This document shows positions 44,279-54,692 of a DNA stretch of 64,000 nucleotides, in pieces. The notes under the pieces were generated by a model. It was not told the origin of the DNA. It ran no database searches and saw only the letters and a program-made list of their open reading frames with translations. The DNA comes from Eucommia ulmoides. Lineage: Eukaryota > Streptophyta > Magnoliopsida > Garryales > Eucommiaceae. Position numbers and translations under genes: made by a program. Position 1 is the first letter of the stretch; every line of letters begins with the position of its first letter. The stretch is from assembly GCA_016647705.1 (NCBI GenBank), contig CM028326.1:22335901-22399900 (forward strand), read 5' to 3'.

Positions 44279-45697
44279 TCCCCTAGTATATATATATATA
44301 TAAAAGAGAGCTAGGTGTTCTTGATGGCAAATTTGTAATTTTTTGATCAATTTTGTTCCCTTTTTTTCTTCTTGCAATTTTTATGTTGTTTTAGTCAAAA
44401 TTACAAATACACCATCAAAAGTTTAAACATATTTATATTTTGTTCCCTAACTTTTAATATTTACATATTACTCTAAAATATTTATTGTTGTTATTTTCTT
44501 AATATTTTCACATTAGTCCGAAATACATAATTTTTAGTGTAATTAATTGATCTTATTTTTTAATAGTCACAATTTTAATATTATAACTACACTTTTTATT
44601 CTTGTAATTTTCGTTATATTTTATTTTCCAATTTATTCTCAAATTTAAAGAATGAAACCCAAATTGGCATTCCAATTAATCACTTCAATTTTCAAATTGA
44701 GTAAATTATTGATTTTACTTTTAAAATTTGAGCGTAATTGACTTCTACTTCCTAATGTTTTAATTTTCATTATTCATATACTCCATAAGGAGCAATCAAC
44801 TCTCAATTTATGTGTTCAATTTTCAAATAAAATATTACAGATTTCACCTTTAAAATTTTATTGTTGTTATAATTTACCTCTTAATATTTAATATTTTTAT
44901 TTTCTATTAGTCCGTAGTATGTAATAGAAACCAAAAACCAAAAATAAAAAAATAAAACAAAAAGATAAATGAAAAAAATAAAAAATAAAGAACAAAAAAA
45001 AAATTGAATAATAAAATATTATAAATTTTATCTTCGAAATTTGATTGTAGTTACATTTTATCTCTTAATATTTAATACTTTCATTTTCTCTTAGTCTGTG
45101 GCATATAATAGAAACCAAAAGAAAAAAAAAATGAAAAAAATAAATGAAAAAATAGAAAATAAAGAACAAAAAAATATATTGACTAATGGAAAACAAGCAA
45201 AAAAAAAAAAAAAAAGATAATAATAAAATAAAAATAAAATACACAAAAAGAAGAAATTAAACATAGAAAACAAAAAAAAAAAAAAAAAAAATACAAGTAC
45301 AAATTGAAAATGTAACACAACCAAAAAACCGAAATATATAACATAAAACATTATCTAAAGTGAAGGAGGAAAAATTAAATATCGAATTTAAATTTATTTT
45401 CGCTCTATTCTTTTGGTTCCTTCAGTTTATAATTTATAAATAGAGTGATATATCTACAAATGATAATATCAATCAGAATTGAAAATACTATCAATATATA
45501 AAAAGAAAAATAAAGGTGAAATGAACTTAAAAGTCAAAAACTATTAAAAGTGGATTGCAACTTGTGAGCTAAAAATTTATGTTTATTGTTATTTTTTTTT
45601 CATTTGATACATTTACATAATATTTTATCAGTAATTTTTTTTAAAAAAAAAAGTTAAATTAATATATTATTCTCCGTGGGCACGTGCCTATCCCTAG
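44279..45697 (+). mobile_element. Non-autonomous Helitron-like element
   Basis: The left end TCCCCTAGTATATATATATA, continuing TATAAAAGAGAGCT, has the 5'-TC and the AT-rich 'ta(n)aaagagag' shape of plant Helitrons. The right end has a GC-rich palindrome ggcacgtgcc (45679-45688), then ends CTAG followed by host T (45694-45698), as Helitron 3' termini do. There are no TIRs, no TSD and no coding region. The base before the left end is G rather than the expected A. The interior is AT-rich with ~180-bp repeat units. Length 1419 bp. Confidence 0.6.
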
Positions 45698-46240
45698 TTA
45701 TATTTAAATAGAGGTGTTTTAAATATTATCCCAATAATAGGTGGTATATAACACCAAATGAGATGGTTATTAAAGTGCACTCTACACAGTAAAAGGAAAA
45801 TTTTAAAGATTTCACCTTTAAATTTTTATTGTAGTTATATTTTACCTCTTAATATTTAATATTTTCATTTTCTCTTAGTCCGTAGTATATAATAGAAACC
45901 AAAAACGAAAAATAAAACAAAAAATAAATAAATGAAAAAATAGAAAATAAAGAACAAAAAAATATATTAAATAATAAAATATTATAAATTTTGTCCTTGA
46001 AATTTGATTGTAGTTACATTTTACCTCTTAATATTTAATACTTTCATTTTCTCTTAGTCCGTAGCATATAATAGAAACCAAAAGCAAAAAATAAAAAATA
46101 AAACAAAAAAAATATTAATGAAAAATAGAAAATAAAGGACAAAAAAATATATTGAGTAATGGAAAACAAGCCAAAAAAAAGACAACAATAAAATGAAAAA
46201 AAAAATACACAAAAAGAAGAAATTAAACATCAAAAAGAAA
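44860..46240. repeat. Four ~180-bp AT-rich units arranged as two dimers
   Basis: Units are marked by 'ctcttaatatttaata' followed by 'ttag.c.gt.g.atataatagaaacc', at about 44876, 45057, 45842 and 46020. Spacing is ~180 bp within each pair and ~966 bp between pairs. The first pair is inside the Helitron-like element, the second outside its 3' end. Each pair ends with a shared 'aatggaaaacaagc' and 'acacaaaaagaagaaattaaaca' segment. Confidence 0.7.
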
Positions 46241-46489
46241 AAGAGTTTTTTATTATATAGTCCCCCATAGAGAGATCATTGAGAAAAAAAATCATTTTCA
46301 TATGTTTGGTTAGAATTCACACCAAATAATACAATCAATTAAGTTTTTAGTCCTCCAAAAAAATAAAAAGAATACTAAAAAGACACATGTATCCCTAAAC
46401 AAACCCTCTCTCTTATTTATATTAATTATCACTCACACTCACTCTCTCTCTCACTCACTCTCTAAAGTTGAGCGTTAACACAACTAAAT
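46241..46489. other. Spacer before the truncated LTR
   Basis: AT-rich with a CA/CT-rich run at 46430-46465. No gene seen. Confidence 0.35.
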
Positions 46490-48632
46490 GTATCCAGCCT
46501 TAGTGATCGTTTTAACCTCACGATCGGGAGTTGTAACGGTACCGTAACATTCATAGGAATGCCTTCCTACGAAATATCCACACCACTTTTTGGGGAGAAA
46601 TATAATCCACACCCCTTACAGGGAGAAATATAATCCACACCCCTTACGAGGAGAAACCACACCCCTTTCGACAAGAACAACCATGGCATAGTCAAAATCA
46701 AATATAGCCTCATCAAAATACAATTCAATAAATATCGTCTACTCAACATTGTCAAATCACCACACCTACCACTTTTCTTCAAAACCAGCTTTTAAATTCA
46801 AAAATCATATTTCGCACTTTTTTTTAAAGAAAACGTCCGATTTTATCAAAACCACTTTTCCATCCTTTACTTTTAGAAAACCAGGCATTTTTAGAAAAAT
46901 AGATGTTTCTTATTCTCCTTTTAAAAACACCATCTAATTTCACCAAATCCAGCGGAAATTCATTTCCAACTTCTTTTGGAAATCTATCGAAGCCTAATTT
47001 ACCAATTCATTCAAATCCTATTTGATCCATATCGTTTAGGTAATCACAAATGTCATCACATATATATAGAAAATAGTTTGGTAAGAAGACAGTACACTCA
47101 CCTCGTCATCCGTTCTCCCAAACCTTCCCTGACCATACTCTATCGGGATACTGGTGTCTGCGAATCTAATAGCAACAGAGCCTAAATTAGTATATTTTCT
47201 AAAACACCCTAATCGTGCAATGCAGACTCTATATTTCGAATCGTTACTATTTTATACACCACGTACTTAAAAGTAATTTATCGTTATGAATTTATTAAAA
47301 TTTTAGGATTTGTAACACTAGATAAAATTTAATTTCATGAGAATTATTCATCGATTGAAAGTTCACCTGTTTTCCAGTCGATTGGCGATCACGTGATCAA
47401 TTTTAGATTTTTCTGGGGTGGTTTCTGCAAATTCCCCTCTCTTTTTCTCTTTTTCTTTTTGCTTTCTCCTTTTCTTCTTTTTTTTTCTTTTTCTTTTTTT
47501 TTTTTTTCCCTTCTCTTCTTCCCCGTTTCCTGTCTTCGCTTCCCGTTACTGTTTACTGTTTTGGGTGTCCTCCGGCCAGCCACACACCACACGACGGCAA
47601 GGCACAACCCCCTACGCACACCATCACAGACGGCCGACCAACCACACATCCACCGACCGGACAAAACCGACGAACACTCCTCCAAGCACAGTGTCGTTGG
47701 TCCGGAAACACCCACCACAGCCACGCCGCACAAAACCAGAAACGAAAAACACCCACGCCGCCGTACGCCACCCACGACGATCGACAACTGTCCGAACCCA
47801 CTCACGCACATACTCGTCGAATCTCGCCACTCCCCCCACGCTGATCTCTCTCTCCTTTGCTCTTGGTTCTGGTTTTACTGCCAGTATCCACACACTCCAC
47901 CCACTCAGCCGAAGAGACGGCGACAACACCCCCCACCGGACCAACAACGACGCCCACCAACGATACAACCACGGTGATCGAACAATACACACAAAACGCA
48001 CCCCCCGCAGCACCCCTGCCGGAGCAACGGCCACGGTCCGAATCTCGCCATCGTCGAACTCTCTCTCTCTCTCTCTCGGACCGACGAGCCTCTACGCCGA
48101 TTATCACACCCCCATGCACCTCCGACACCTTTGCCGGCGATCGATTCTCAACCCAAGTCCTCGGCCTGCTCTCTCTTCTCTCTCTCTCTCTCTAGATTTT
48201 CTAAGTGATTCTAGATTGTTTCACAGATCTCTCCTCAATTCCACAAGATTGTGTACATAATGCATGAGAATAGTGGGAGAAATCGTCCCTGGCTTGCCAC
48301 GTTGCCTTCGCCGAACTTCTCTTGCCGGCCGGTTGGAGTCCAGTTGCGCACATGGCATTCTTCTTTTTTTTTTTTTTTTTTTTTAAACTTTTAATTAAAA
48401 TGCACTTTCCTTCCCCAACTTTCTTTAAGATCTTATTTTAATCATTTTCAACTTTTTTCAAGTTTCTAAAATTATAATTTCACCCTTACTATTTTAAATT
48501 TTGATTCTCATTATCAATTTGGATGTCAAGTTTAATTTCCATGTTTTCTAAATTTCAAATTTGACCCCGAATTTTTTCATACTTAAAAATGCAACTATTA
48601 ATAACATACCTATTATGATTTGGGCCTTACAT
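46490..48632 (-). mobile_element. Truncated chromovirus-like LTR
   Basis: Aligns with the LTRs at 26336-28957 and 35814-38078 starting from 'agtgatcgttttaacctcacgatcgggagtt', and runs to the ...GGGCCTTACA terminus at 48632. The first ~550 bp of the LTR (+ strand left side) are missing. The 280- and 194-codon frames across 47393-48260 are products of C-rich and CT-repeat composition and recur as junk frames in the sister LTRs. Confidence 0.75.
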
Positions 48633-48995
48633 AAACCACGCATGGAGTGAGGGTCAGTCATGTAGTCCGAAACAAATTGAGAAAACTGAATCGCCTATAT
48701 ACAAATGTCAAATTAATTGTCTCTCTAATCTTTTTATTTTGATTAATTTGGTGTTATTAAAAATAATAATAATAATAATAAATAAATAAATAAATAAATA
48801 AAAATTATCAATTTTTAAAAAAATATATATATATGAACGGTAAGCTATGTTACATTATTAACCTATCTCTAACTTCTGCCTAATTAAACCACGCATGGAG
48901 TGGAAGTCAGTCATGTGGTTCAAACAAATTGAGAAAACTGAATCGCCTAAATACAAATGTTAAATTAATTGGCTCTCTAATCGTTTTATTTTCTT
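48633..48995 (+). repeat. Two direct copies of a ~110-bp segment
   Basis: 48633-48744 and 48886-48995 both begin taaaccacgcatggagtg and continue through 'gtcagtcatgt', 'caaattgagaaaactgaatcgccta', 'ctctctaatc'. Between them lies an AT microsatellite (aat)n/(aaat)n at 48762-48805. The first copy begins exactly at the end of the truncated LTR. Confidence 0.85.
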
Positions 48996-49253
48996 AACTC
49001 ACCAATAATTGTCAAGTAAAAGAGGCTCGAATTGATTATATTACATCAATGGGACCTCTCTTTTTTACATGTTTTTTTTTTTAATGTAAATTTTGTTTTA
49101 TTGAAAGTAAAATTTATAAATAGTTAGTTAGTTAAATTCTTCCAAGCTTAACACAAGAAAAGAGCATTTAAACCTGAAGTAAAAATGTTAAAGGTAGGTG
49201 ATTTGAGAATTTATAAAACTTTATAATTTTTATGATGTCCAAAAATGATCGTC

Positions 49254-49495
49254 ACATATGGTTAAATAGAATCATCGAACACGTAGATCAATTGATGAGA
49301 GGTTGTTCAAGCTTAACGAAGACCCTCGGTTCGAAATTTGGGAATGCAGTTGCGTTAAAATTCAGTAGGGAGAGTTTTGTCGTCTTGTTATCCAACTCGG
49401 CTCGATCCAGATTAGTCGAAACCCAATGTAATTATCGGATACTGGATTGTTTATACAAAAAAAAAAAAAAAAAAAAATTACATATGGTAAAATAG
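49254..49495 (+). repeat. 16-bp target-site duplications of a SINE
   Basis: acatatggttaaatag (49254-49269) and acatatggtaaaatag (49480-49495) flank the SINE; one mismatch. Confidence 0.85.
49270..49479 (+). mobile_element. tRNA-derived SINE
   Basis: 210 bp with a box A-like gtagatcaattgatgagag (49283-49301) and a box B ggttcgaaatt (49328-49338), the internal pol III promoter layout of a tRNA-derived SINE. The body ends 'ggattgtttatac' followed by an A-rich tail of about 20 bases (49457-49477). Long TSDs flank it, as expected for target-primed insertion by LINE machinery. A second truncated tail of the same type lies at 49582-49616. Confidence 0.75.
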
Positions 49496-49719
49496 AGGTG
49501 TTTTAGATATTATTCAAATTATAGGCGGAATATAAGACAGAAATGAGCGGGTCATTAAAGTGCACTCTACACGGTAAAAGGTCCCGGATGGTTTATACCC
49601 AAAAAAAAAACAAAAAACATATGGTTAAAAAGAGTTGTTTTAAATATTATTCAAATCAGGAGGTATATAGGACCAAATGAGAGGGTCATTAAAGTGCACT
49701 CTACACAGTAAAAGGAAAA
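49480..49719 (+). repeat. Two copies of a ~100-bp flanking unit (third copy at 45704-45800)
   Basis: Units 49480-49581 and 49617-49719 run from 'acatatggt.aaa.ag' to 'ttaaagtgcactctacac.gtaaaagg'. They are separated by a second, truncated SINE tail (49582-49616). A third copy, 45704-45800, begins next to the Helitron-like 3' end. The unit at 49617-49719 ends exactly at the tRNA gene. Confidence 0.75.
49716..49719 (-). terminator. Pol III terminator of the tRNA-Met gene
   Basis: TTTT on the - strand directly after the discriminator base, followed by another T-run. Confidence 0.75.
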
Positions 49720-49805
49720 TGGGGTGAGAGAGGCTCGAACTCTCGACCTCAGGATCACTCAACAAGCTATGAGACCTACGCGCTAGCCAACTGCGCCACC
49801 ACCCC
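49720..49805 (-). tRNA. Elongator tRNA-Met (CAT) with a 12-nt intron
   Basis: On the - strand the gene starts GGGGTGGTGGCGCAGTTGG (acceptor and D-arm, box A) and ends with TTCGAGCCTCTCTCACCCC plus discriminator A. The T-arm is GAGAG-TTCGAGC-CTCTC. The anticodon loop carries CAT, and a 12-base intron (gcttgttgagtg) follows the base after the anticodon, the place where plant elongator tRNA-Met genes are known to have an intron. Without the intron the tRNA is 74 nt. Acceptor strands pair over 7 positions (GGGGTGG with TCACCCC, one G-T). A TTTT terminator follows. It looks intact and possibly functional. Confidence 0.93.
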
Positions 49806-50600
49806 CTTGATACTACATAACTTTTAATAATACTTCAATATTTTTGAAGCAATGTTAAAAAAAGAAAAAGAAAAATATTAATTATGTATATTGGATAAAT
49901 TTTTAATTTTTTGGTACATAAATTTTGTTAGAAAAATAACAAAAAGATATAGAGATAAAAATTAAATTAAATTAATAAAATAATAAAAATAATATTATGA
50001 GTAGTTGATGTGATAAATTAAATCTCATCAAATTATTTAAAAAAATATATTCTTAAGTTGTTAACGGAGAAATAAATTTAATTTTTTAAAATTTTAAAAA
50101 TAAAAACAATTTTGAAAAAGTGAAAGCCATGGAATTTTTTTCATGTGATTTAGTCTTAGTCTTATGTTTTTTATTTGTGTTTTCAGCATAAATTACTTCA
50201 AAAATATATTCCTATCAATTTAACGATAACTTCATTGAAAAAAGGTATGGGGATAATCCTTTATTCGTCCAACAATGGGCTCAAGTTTTGTAATTTGTAA
50301 GACATGAACTCTGCTCCTCGCTCTACCCCCTACTCGGGTGTTGACTATATCCGTTAAAGTTGACGTAATCCGATAAGTTTAAGATAGAGGGAGGGACAAG
50401 TGCAACAGACCAACAATCAAAAACAGATGTGCATTCTAACGTGATGATTTATATGACACAAAGAGATTCATATAGCTGACCTTATTTAAGTAGGATAAAA
50501 ATTATTGTTGTTAAAATTGAATATATTTTTGCTAATATTAGTGTATAACCCATGTATGAATGCACAAACTAAAAGGATAATCTTAATTTGAAAACTAAAA
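49806..50600. other. AT-rich intergenic stretch
   Basis: No ORF, repeat family or RNA gene recognised. Confidence 0.4.
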
Positions 50601-50904
50601 TAAAATTAGGCAATAAAACAAAAAGATCAACTAATGACGCTTGGAAGTGGATCACCGGACATATCAGCTTTGAGATTTAGGAGCGATGGATTGCTGAGGG
50701 TTTTCTTACTATCCCTCGGTCTGGTTTTTGCAAAACAATGCACCATGAGTGAGCCTACCGACGTTGCACCTCCAGTGTAAGAATTAGTCGGGGTACTAAG
50801 AAGGAGTATAGTAATACAGTAAACGTAAGAGCTATTTCGCATAGGATTGCACATATGGTGTTGCGTACCTCAGACCTTTAAGGTTCTAACCTTTATATAG
50901 GGAG
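50601..50904 (+). repeat. LTR-like promoter segment, left of the hAT insertion
   Basis: Moderately GC, ends with 'aacctttatatagg' (50889-50902), a good TATA box. Sequence resumes after the hAT element (51715-52330) in the manner of a transcribed LTR (R-U5). No LTR ends could be fixed. The downstream accessory-ORF remnants suggest a Tat-type LTR; the segment near 53930-54210 has the same kind of layout ('gacaccggtgtggtgtca', TATA at 54147). Confidence 0.45.
50893..50900 (+). promoter_or_regulatory. TATA box of an LTR-like promoter
   Basis: ttatatag just left of the hAT target duplication. The insertion separates it from the expected start site. Confidence 0.5.
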
Positions 50905-51706
50905 TAGGAGTGTAATTCGGTCGGGCAGGTCGGGGTGGGGATTTTTTTTGGCCGACCCGAATGTTTTTGGAGGGTATATTTCGACTGACCCCGCAGCCGA
51001 TGGGATCGGCCACCGTCGGATTTCGGGGTGTTCGGGTTTCGGTCGATATCAGTCGAATTTCGGATGAGCAATGAAGAAGAAAACCCTAACACTAACAGAT
51101 TCTTAGAAACACATTCAACAACAATGGCAAGAACAAGAACAATGGCAAGAATAAAAAACTTACAGATTGTCAAATTGTGATTTGCAACGAACAACAAAAA
51201 CGGCGACGAACAGCGTCGACGGCGACGAACAATGTCCAGTCATCCACGGCGACGAACAACAATGGCAACGAACAGCAACAACCGCAACGAACAACATCGA
51301 CGGTGACAAAGAACATTGAAGGCGACGAACAATCAACATTAGGGTTATAATTTTGAGATCGAGAGGCGGAGACATTTTGAGATCAGAAGTGATGAAAGAA
51401 TGAGAAATGAGATAGAGGCGGTCAGGCGGTGCAATCGCAAATCAAAATGGGAAATTAGAGTTTATATTTTTCTATATATAGTGGGGGTTTTTGTAATAAA
51501 CATTTGTCAGGGGGTGGGGAATGTAATATGAGCACCTATTTTTGTAAGCCGGTCGGGTTCGGGTGTGGTGGGCGGTGGGCGTAGTAAATCCGACCCTTTT
51601 CTTCTCTCTTTTCGGGCGGGCGGGTTGGATAAAAAACAAAAAAGAAAAAGGTAAATCCGACCGAACCCGAGGCAGGGTGGGTTACCAGGTTTTTCTTTCA
51701 CCTCTA
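50905..51706. mobile_element. Non-autonomous hAT-type DNA transposon
   Basis: 802 bp flanked by a perfect 8-bp duplication atagggag (50897-50904, 51707-51714), the length made by hAT transposases. Termini are TAGGAGTG and, on the opposite strand, TAGAGGTG, close to the TAGGGGTG ends of many plant hAT elements. Sub-terminal G-rich 'cgggtcggg' motifs occur at both ends in opposite orientation. The interior has a short degenerate tandem array of 'ggcgacgaacaac' (51190-51340). No transposase ORF. Confidence 0.8.
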
Positions 51707-51714
51707 ATAGGGAG

Positions 51715-52378
51715 TAAGGAGACTCGTTTTGACAAGTCTTCCTTGATTCTCTGTGCGTTGTTATGGTAATGGCATATATCTTGGTCCCATTTCCATAGAG
51801 ATGGCTAGGATGGCAAACGAAAATTGCGGGACTATTTTGGTAATGATACTTTCCTTTTTGAGAGAGACAGCTTTGATCGCCTTTAGAGCGGGAGCGTGAT
51901 GGCGCTCGTACTCTAGGAGGTGTAATTTGGGTCAGATCGGGGGATGGGGCTCGATCAACCAACCGATTCCAGAGTTCTCGGGTCGGTCGTGTGTTCGAGG
52001 ACACATAGCACCCTTGCAGCTTCTGACTAGATTTTCTCTCATCAGATAACCCCTATTCCCAGGGGCGTAATGATTTCACGCATTGGGAATATTTGGACAT
52101 TTCTTGAGAATTCGGAGTTGTTGTCTATTCGAGGATGGTGTCGTGTCAATGCACTGGTTGCAGGCGATTATTTTAGATTTTCGTCTTTCAAGAGTGTTAC
52201 GCATTTACTGCTGTGTGACTGATTCAATGGTTGGTTGATTTAGCTTCCTAAGCGATGATTGATAGGAGTCATGCTCAACTAGTTCAAATGGAGGAAGTTT
52301 GTGAACTCTTCCGTTGTATTCTTTTGAATATCATATTTATCTCCGAACTTTTGTTATATCTAGTTTGTACATTTTACA
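51715..52378 (+). repeat. LTR-like/leader segment right of the hAT insertion
   Basis: Continuation of 50601-50904. No protein domain; followed by accessory-ORF coding remnants from 52379. Confidence 0.4.
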
Positions 52379-53150
52379 ATGGCAAGAGATTATGAATCTT
52401 GGTCTTGTTTTTTAGTAAACGGGGATGATGATGAGGCTGGGCCGTCGTCCAGAGTGTACGGCAATGATGATGAAGCTAGACCATCGTCTAGAGTATACGG
52501 CGGTAATGATGATGTTGGCCCGTCGTTTAGGGTACCCATTGCTCATGGTCAAGGTGATGCTCACAAGGTTCCCTGGCGATGCTTGCGGGCCCAAACTTTG
52601 GTTGCTGTCGACAATGGATGATCGACTTGGTAGTCACACGAGGTAAGGCGGTAGAACCAGTAGAGGTCCAACAATCTCATTCTCTTGAAGCTAAGGCCGC
52701 TCTTACTGGCGAGAAATCGATAGTAGGCAGAGGTCCGACTCTTAGCGACTCATCTGAGGGATACACAAGTCCATGAGATGCATAGGAATTTTTCAAAGTC
52801 CCAATGTACTCTTGATTTCCCCTGAGCTGTTGTGGAACGTGCTTGAATACCAGTCTAGTTGCACCACTTTTTACCCCGCTGATTTTCTTCGCAGGGTACG
52901 CTTTCCTCTTTATCCTTTCCTCCACAAGGTTCTTCATAGTGTCAAACTGGCACCCTCGCAGTCAATGCTCAATGCATGGAAAATGATGATCGGATTCACC
53001 ATTTTGTGTTTGTGGAATGGTGTGTTTCTTTTGCTTTCCTATTCTTTTATTTTTACTAGCTTGCCAGGAATACGAGACCATTTGACTACTGGTATCAGTT
53101 TTGGACTCAGAGTGAGTGACTTATTGTCGGGATCCCAGAGAACAACCTGA
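52379..53150 (+). pseudogene. Accessory ORF of Tat type, decayed copy 1
   Basis: Begins at ATG 52379 (MARDYESWSCF) and soon enters three tandem ~14-residue repeats (DDEAGPSSRVYG). After a frame change, 52850-53000 reads FYPADFLRRVRFPLYPFLHKV and then LNAWKMMIGFTILCLW. The pattern 'RFPL.PF...VL......p.ql..N.W..l.gf..lc' is that of the plant 'putative gypsy type transposon' domain carried as an accessory ORF by some Tat elements. Its C-terminal part is missing before the next segment. Function of this ORF family is unknown. Confidence 0.5.
52424..52545 (+). repeat. Coding minisatellite, three ~42-45-bp units
   Basis: Units contain 'gatgatga.g..g..c.tcgtc.agagt.tacgg' at 52427, 52469 and 52508. 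In frame they give repeats of DDEAGPSSRVYG. Confidence 0.75.
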
Positions 53151-54692
53151 GATAGAAGAACAGGTGGGTCTTGGTAAAAGGATCCTAGGAGCGAGCAGTG
53201 ATACGATATTAGGCCCACCCGATTTTAAGGAGGTGGTCATTGTTTCCGCGTAAGTTTGCTCCTTTCATCTCTTTTTGTAATGGAGGGTCCCTTTCTAATT
53301 TTCTTTTTCCTTTGCAGAGTATCCCTTCCATTCAACGCTTAGTAAGGCGGGGAAGGCTGCAGCTGCTATTTTGTCAGGGCTTCCGAAGGTCGAGAGGAAC
53401 TTTGTTTATCTTTTTCTCTTTGTAACTCTATTCGTCTCTTTCTACTTTTATTTGTTTTTTTAGTAAAGACAAAATAAAATAAAAATAAAAAAATTGGTAG
53501 TTTTGTTTATTTCATGTATTTTTTTTATAAAAAAATTAATGTCTCTTATTTTTAAACAAGTTTCATTATGTTAAAAAAAAAAAAAAAAAAGGGTTTTCAA
53601 TCTATTACAAAGGGATAAAAAGTAGGTTTTTAAAGTAGAGAGGACAAAATGAAACAATATCAAAGTAGAAGGAGGTACATGGCAATTAATCCAATATTTA
53701 AATTTAATAAAAAATTACAATATTGAAAAAAAAAAAAAAGTGGCGATTTCTTTTAAAAAAATTACTTGTTATTACACCATCGGTGAGGTTGGTTTCAAAG
53801 ATTAAGTTGATGTATCTTCCTTCGGCTACATCTCTTCCTCAATTGTACGATGGTAAAGGGTCGATGACATGACATTCGTTCTTGTCCTAAATCAGTCAAG
53901 AAGAGTGACGTTGCCAAAATTTACTTGGTGCATGATTCAAGGCCTCACATGCCGAAAACCTCTGCAACCTGCTACCCTTCTTGCAAAACCAGTTAGTTCT
54001 ATGGGGGGACACCGGTGTGGTGTCAGCCAAAGAAACTTCGACGTAAGAATCAAGTTAAATTGTTCTGAGAAAGGGTATAAGCACAACATTATATTAAGAG
54101 TAATATTGAGAGAGTTAAGTGTATTGATACCTCATTCCCTGTCGTATATATATAGGTCGCTCCTCCGGTTAGCCGTTCTCAATATGATTCTCTCCACGTT
54201 CTATAACCAGCCACCGTAAACGTAGCTTGTGCTCCCATTACGGGAAGTGGTGTTAATCGTGTTAACACATGGGGAGGGTGGTAGTGAGGTAACGGTTACG
54301 TTGACTTACTACCTTTAGATTTGATAATTGGGCCCTGCTTGGGTGGAATTGTCCTGCCCCGAATAGAACCAATGCGTGGCTGAGCTGCGCTTAGCAGGCC
54401 AGACACCTTATTCTTGGGCTATTAGGGCAGCGGCCCATTTCTTGCTATTGCGTCGCTTCTTTCGGGTCGAGCCTCTTGGGCAAGTCCAACCCATTTCTTT
54501 GCTTTCCTCCACTCTGGTTCGCATGTGTGAATTTTTTCCTCATCATTTGTCCTCATGACCTTCGTGGTGGTTCCTCAAAGCAAAACGTAAGGTCATTATT
54601 TTCCTGTAAGTTTTTCTCTTCTTCCTACTTTGTTGTTTGATTTCTTTGCCACATTGCGCTCTTTTGTTCTCCCCAAGTTCTTGATTCTGGTA
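53151..54692 (+). other. Non-coding segment with LTR-like promoter
   Basis: 53430-53870 is AT-rich with poly-A/T runs and no gene. 53880-54560 resembles an LTR with a TATA-like run 'tcgtatatatatagg' at 54143-54158. No LTR terminus is fixed. 54555-54690 may be an untranslated leader for the next ORF. Confidence 0.4.

Noticed and set aside
45091-45351. Phe/Leu-rich 86-codon ORF on the - strand
   Set aside because: A-rich repeat DNA inside the Helitron-like element; no compositional evidence of coding beyond poly-A/T.
47393-48260. Overlapping 280-, 194- and 140-codon ORFs on both strands
   Set aside because: They lie inside a truncated LTR, are Pro/Thr/Ser/Arg-rich from C-rich and CT-repeat composition, and correspond to similar junk frames in the sister LTRs.
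51160-51375. Cys/Val-rich 71-codon ORF on the - strand
   Set aside because: Arises from the 'ggcgacgaacaac' tandem array inside the hAT element.
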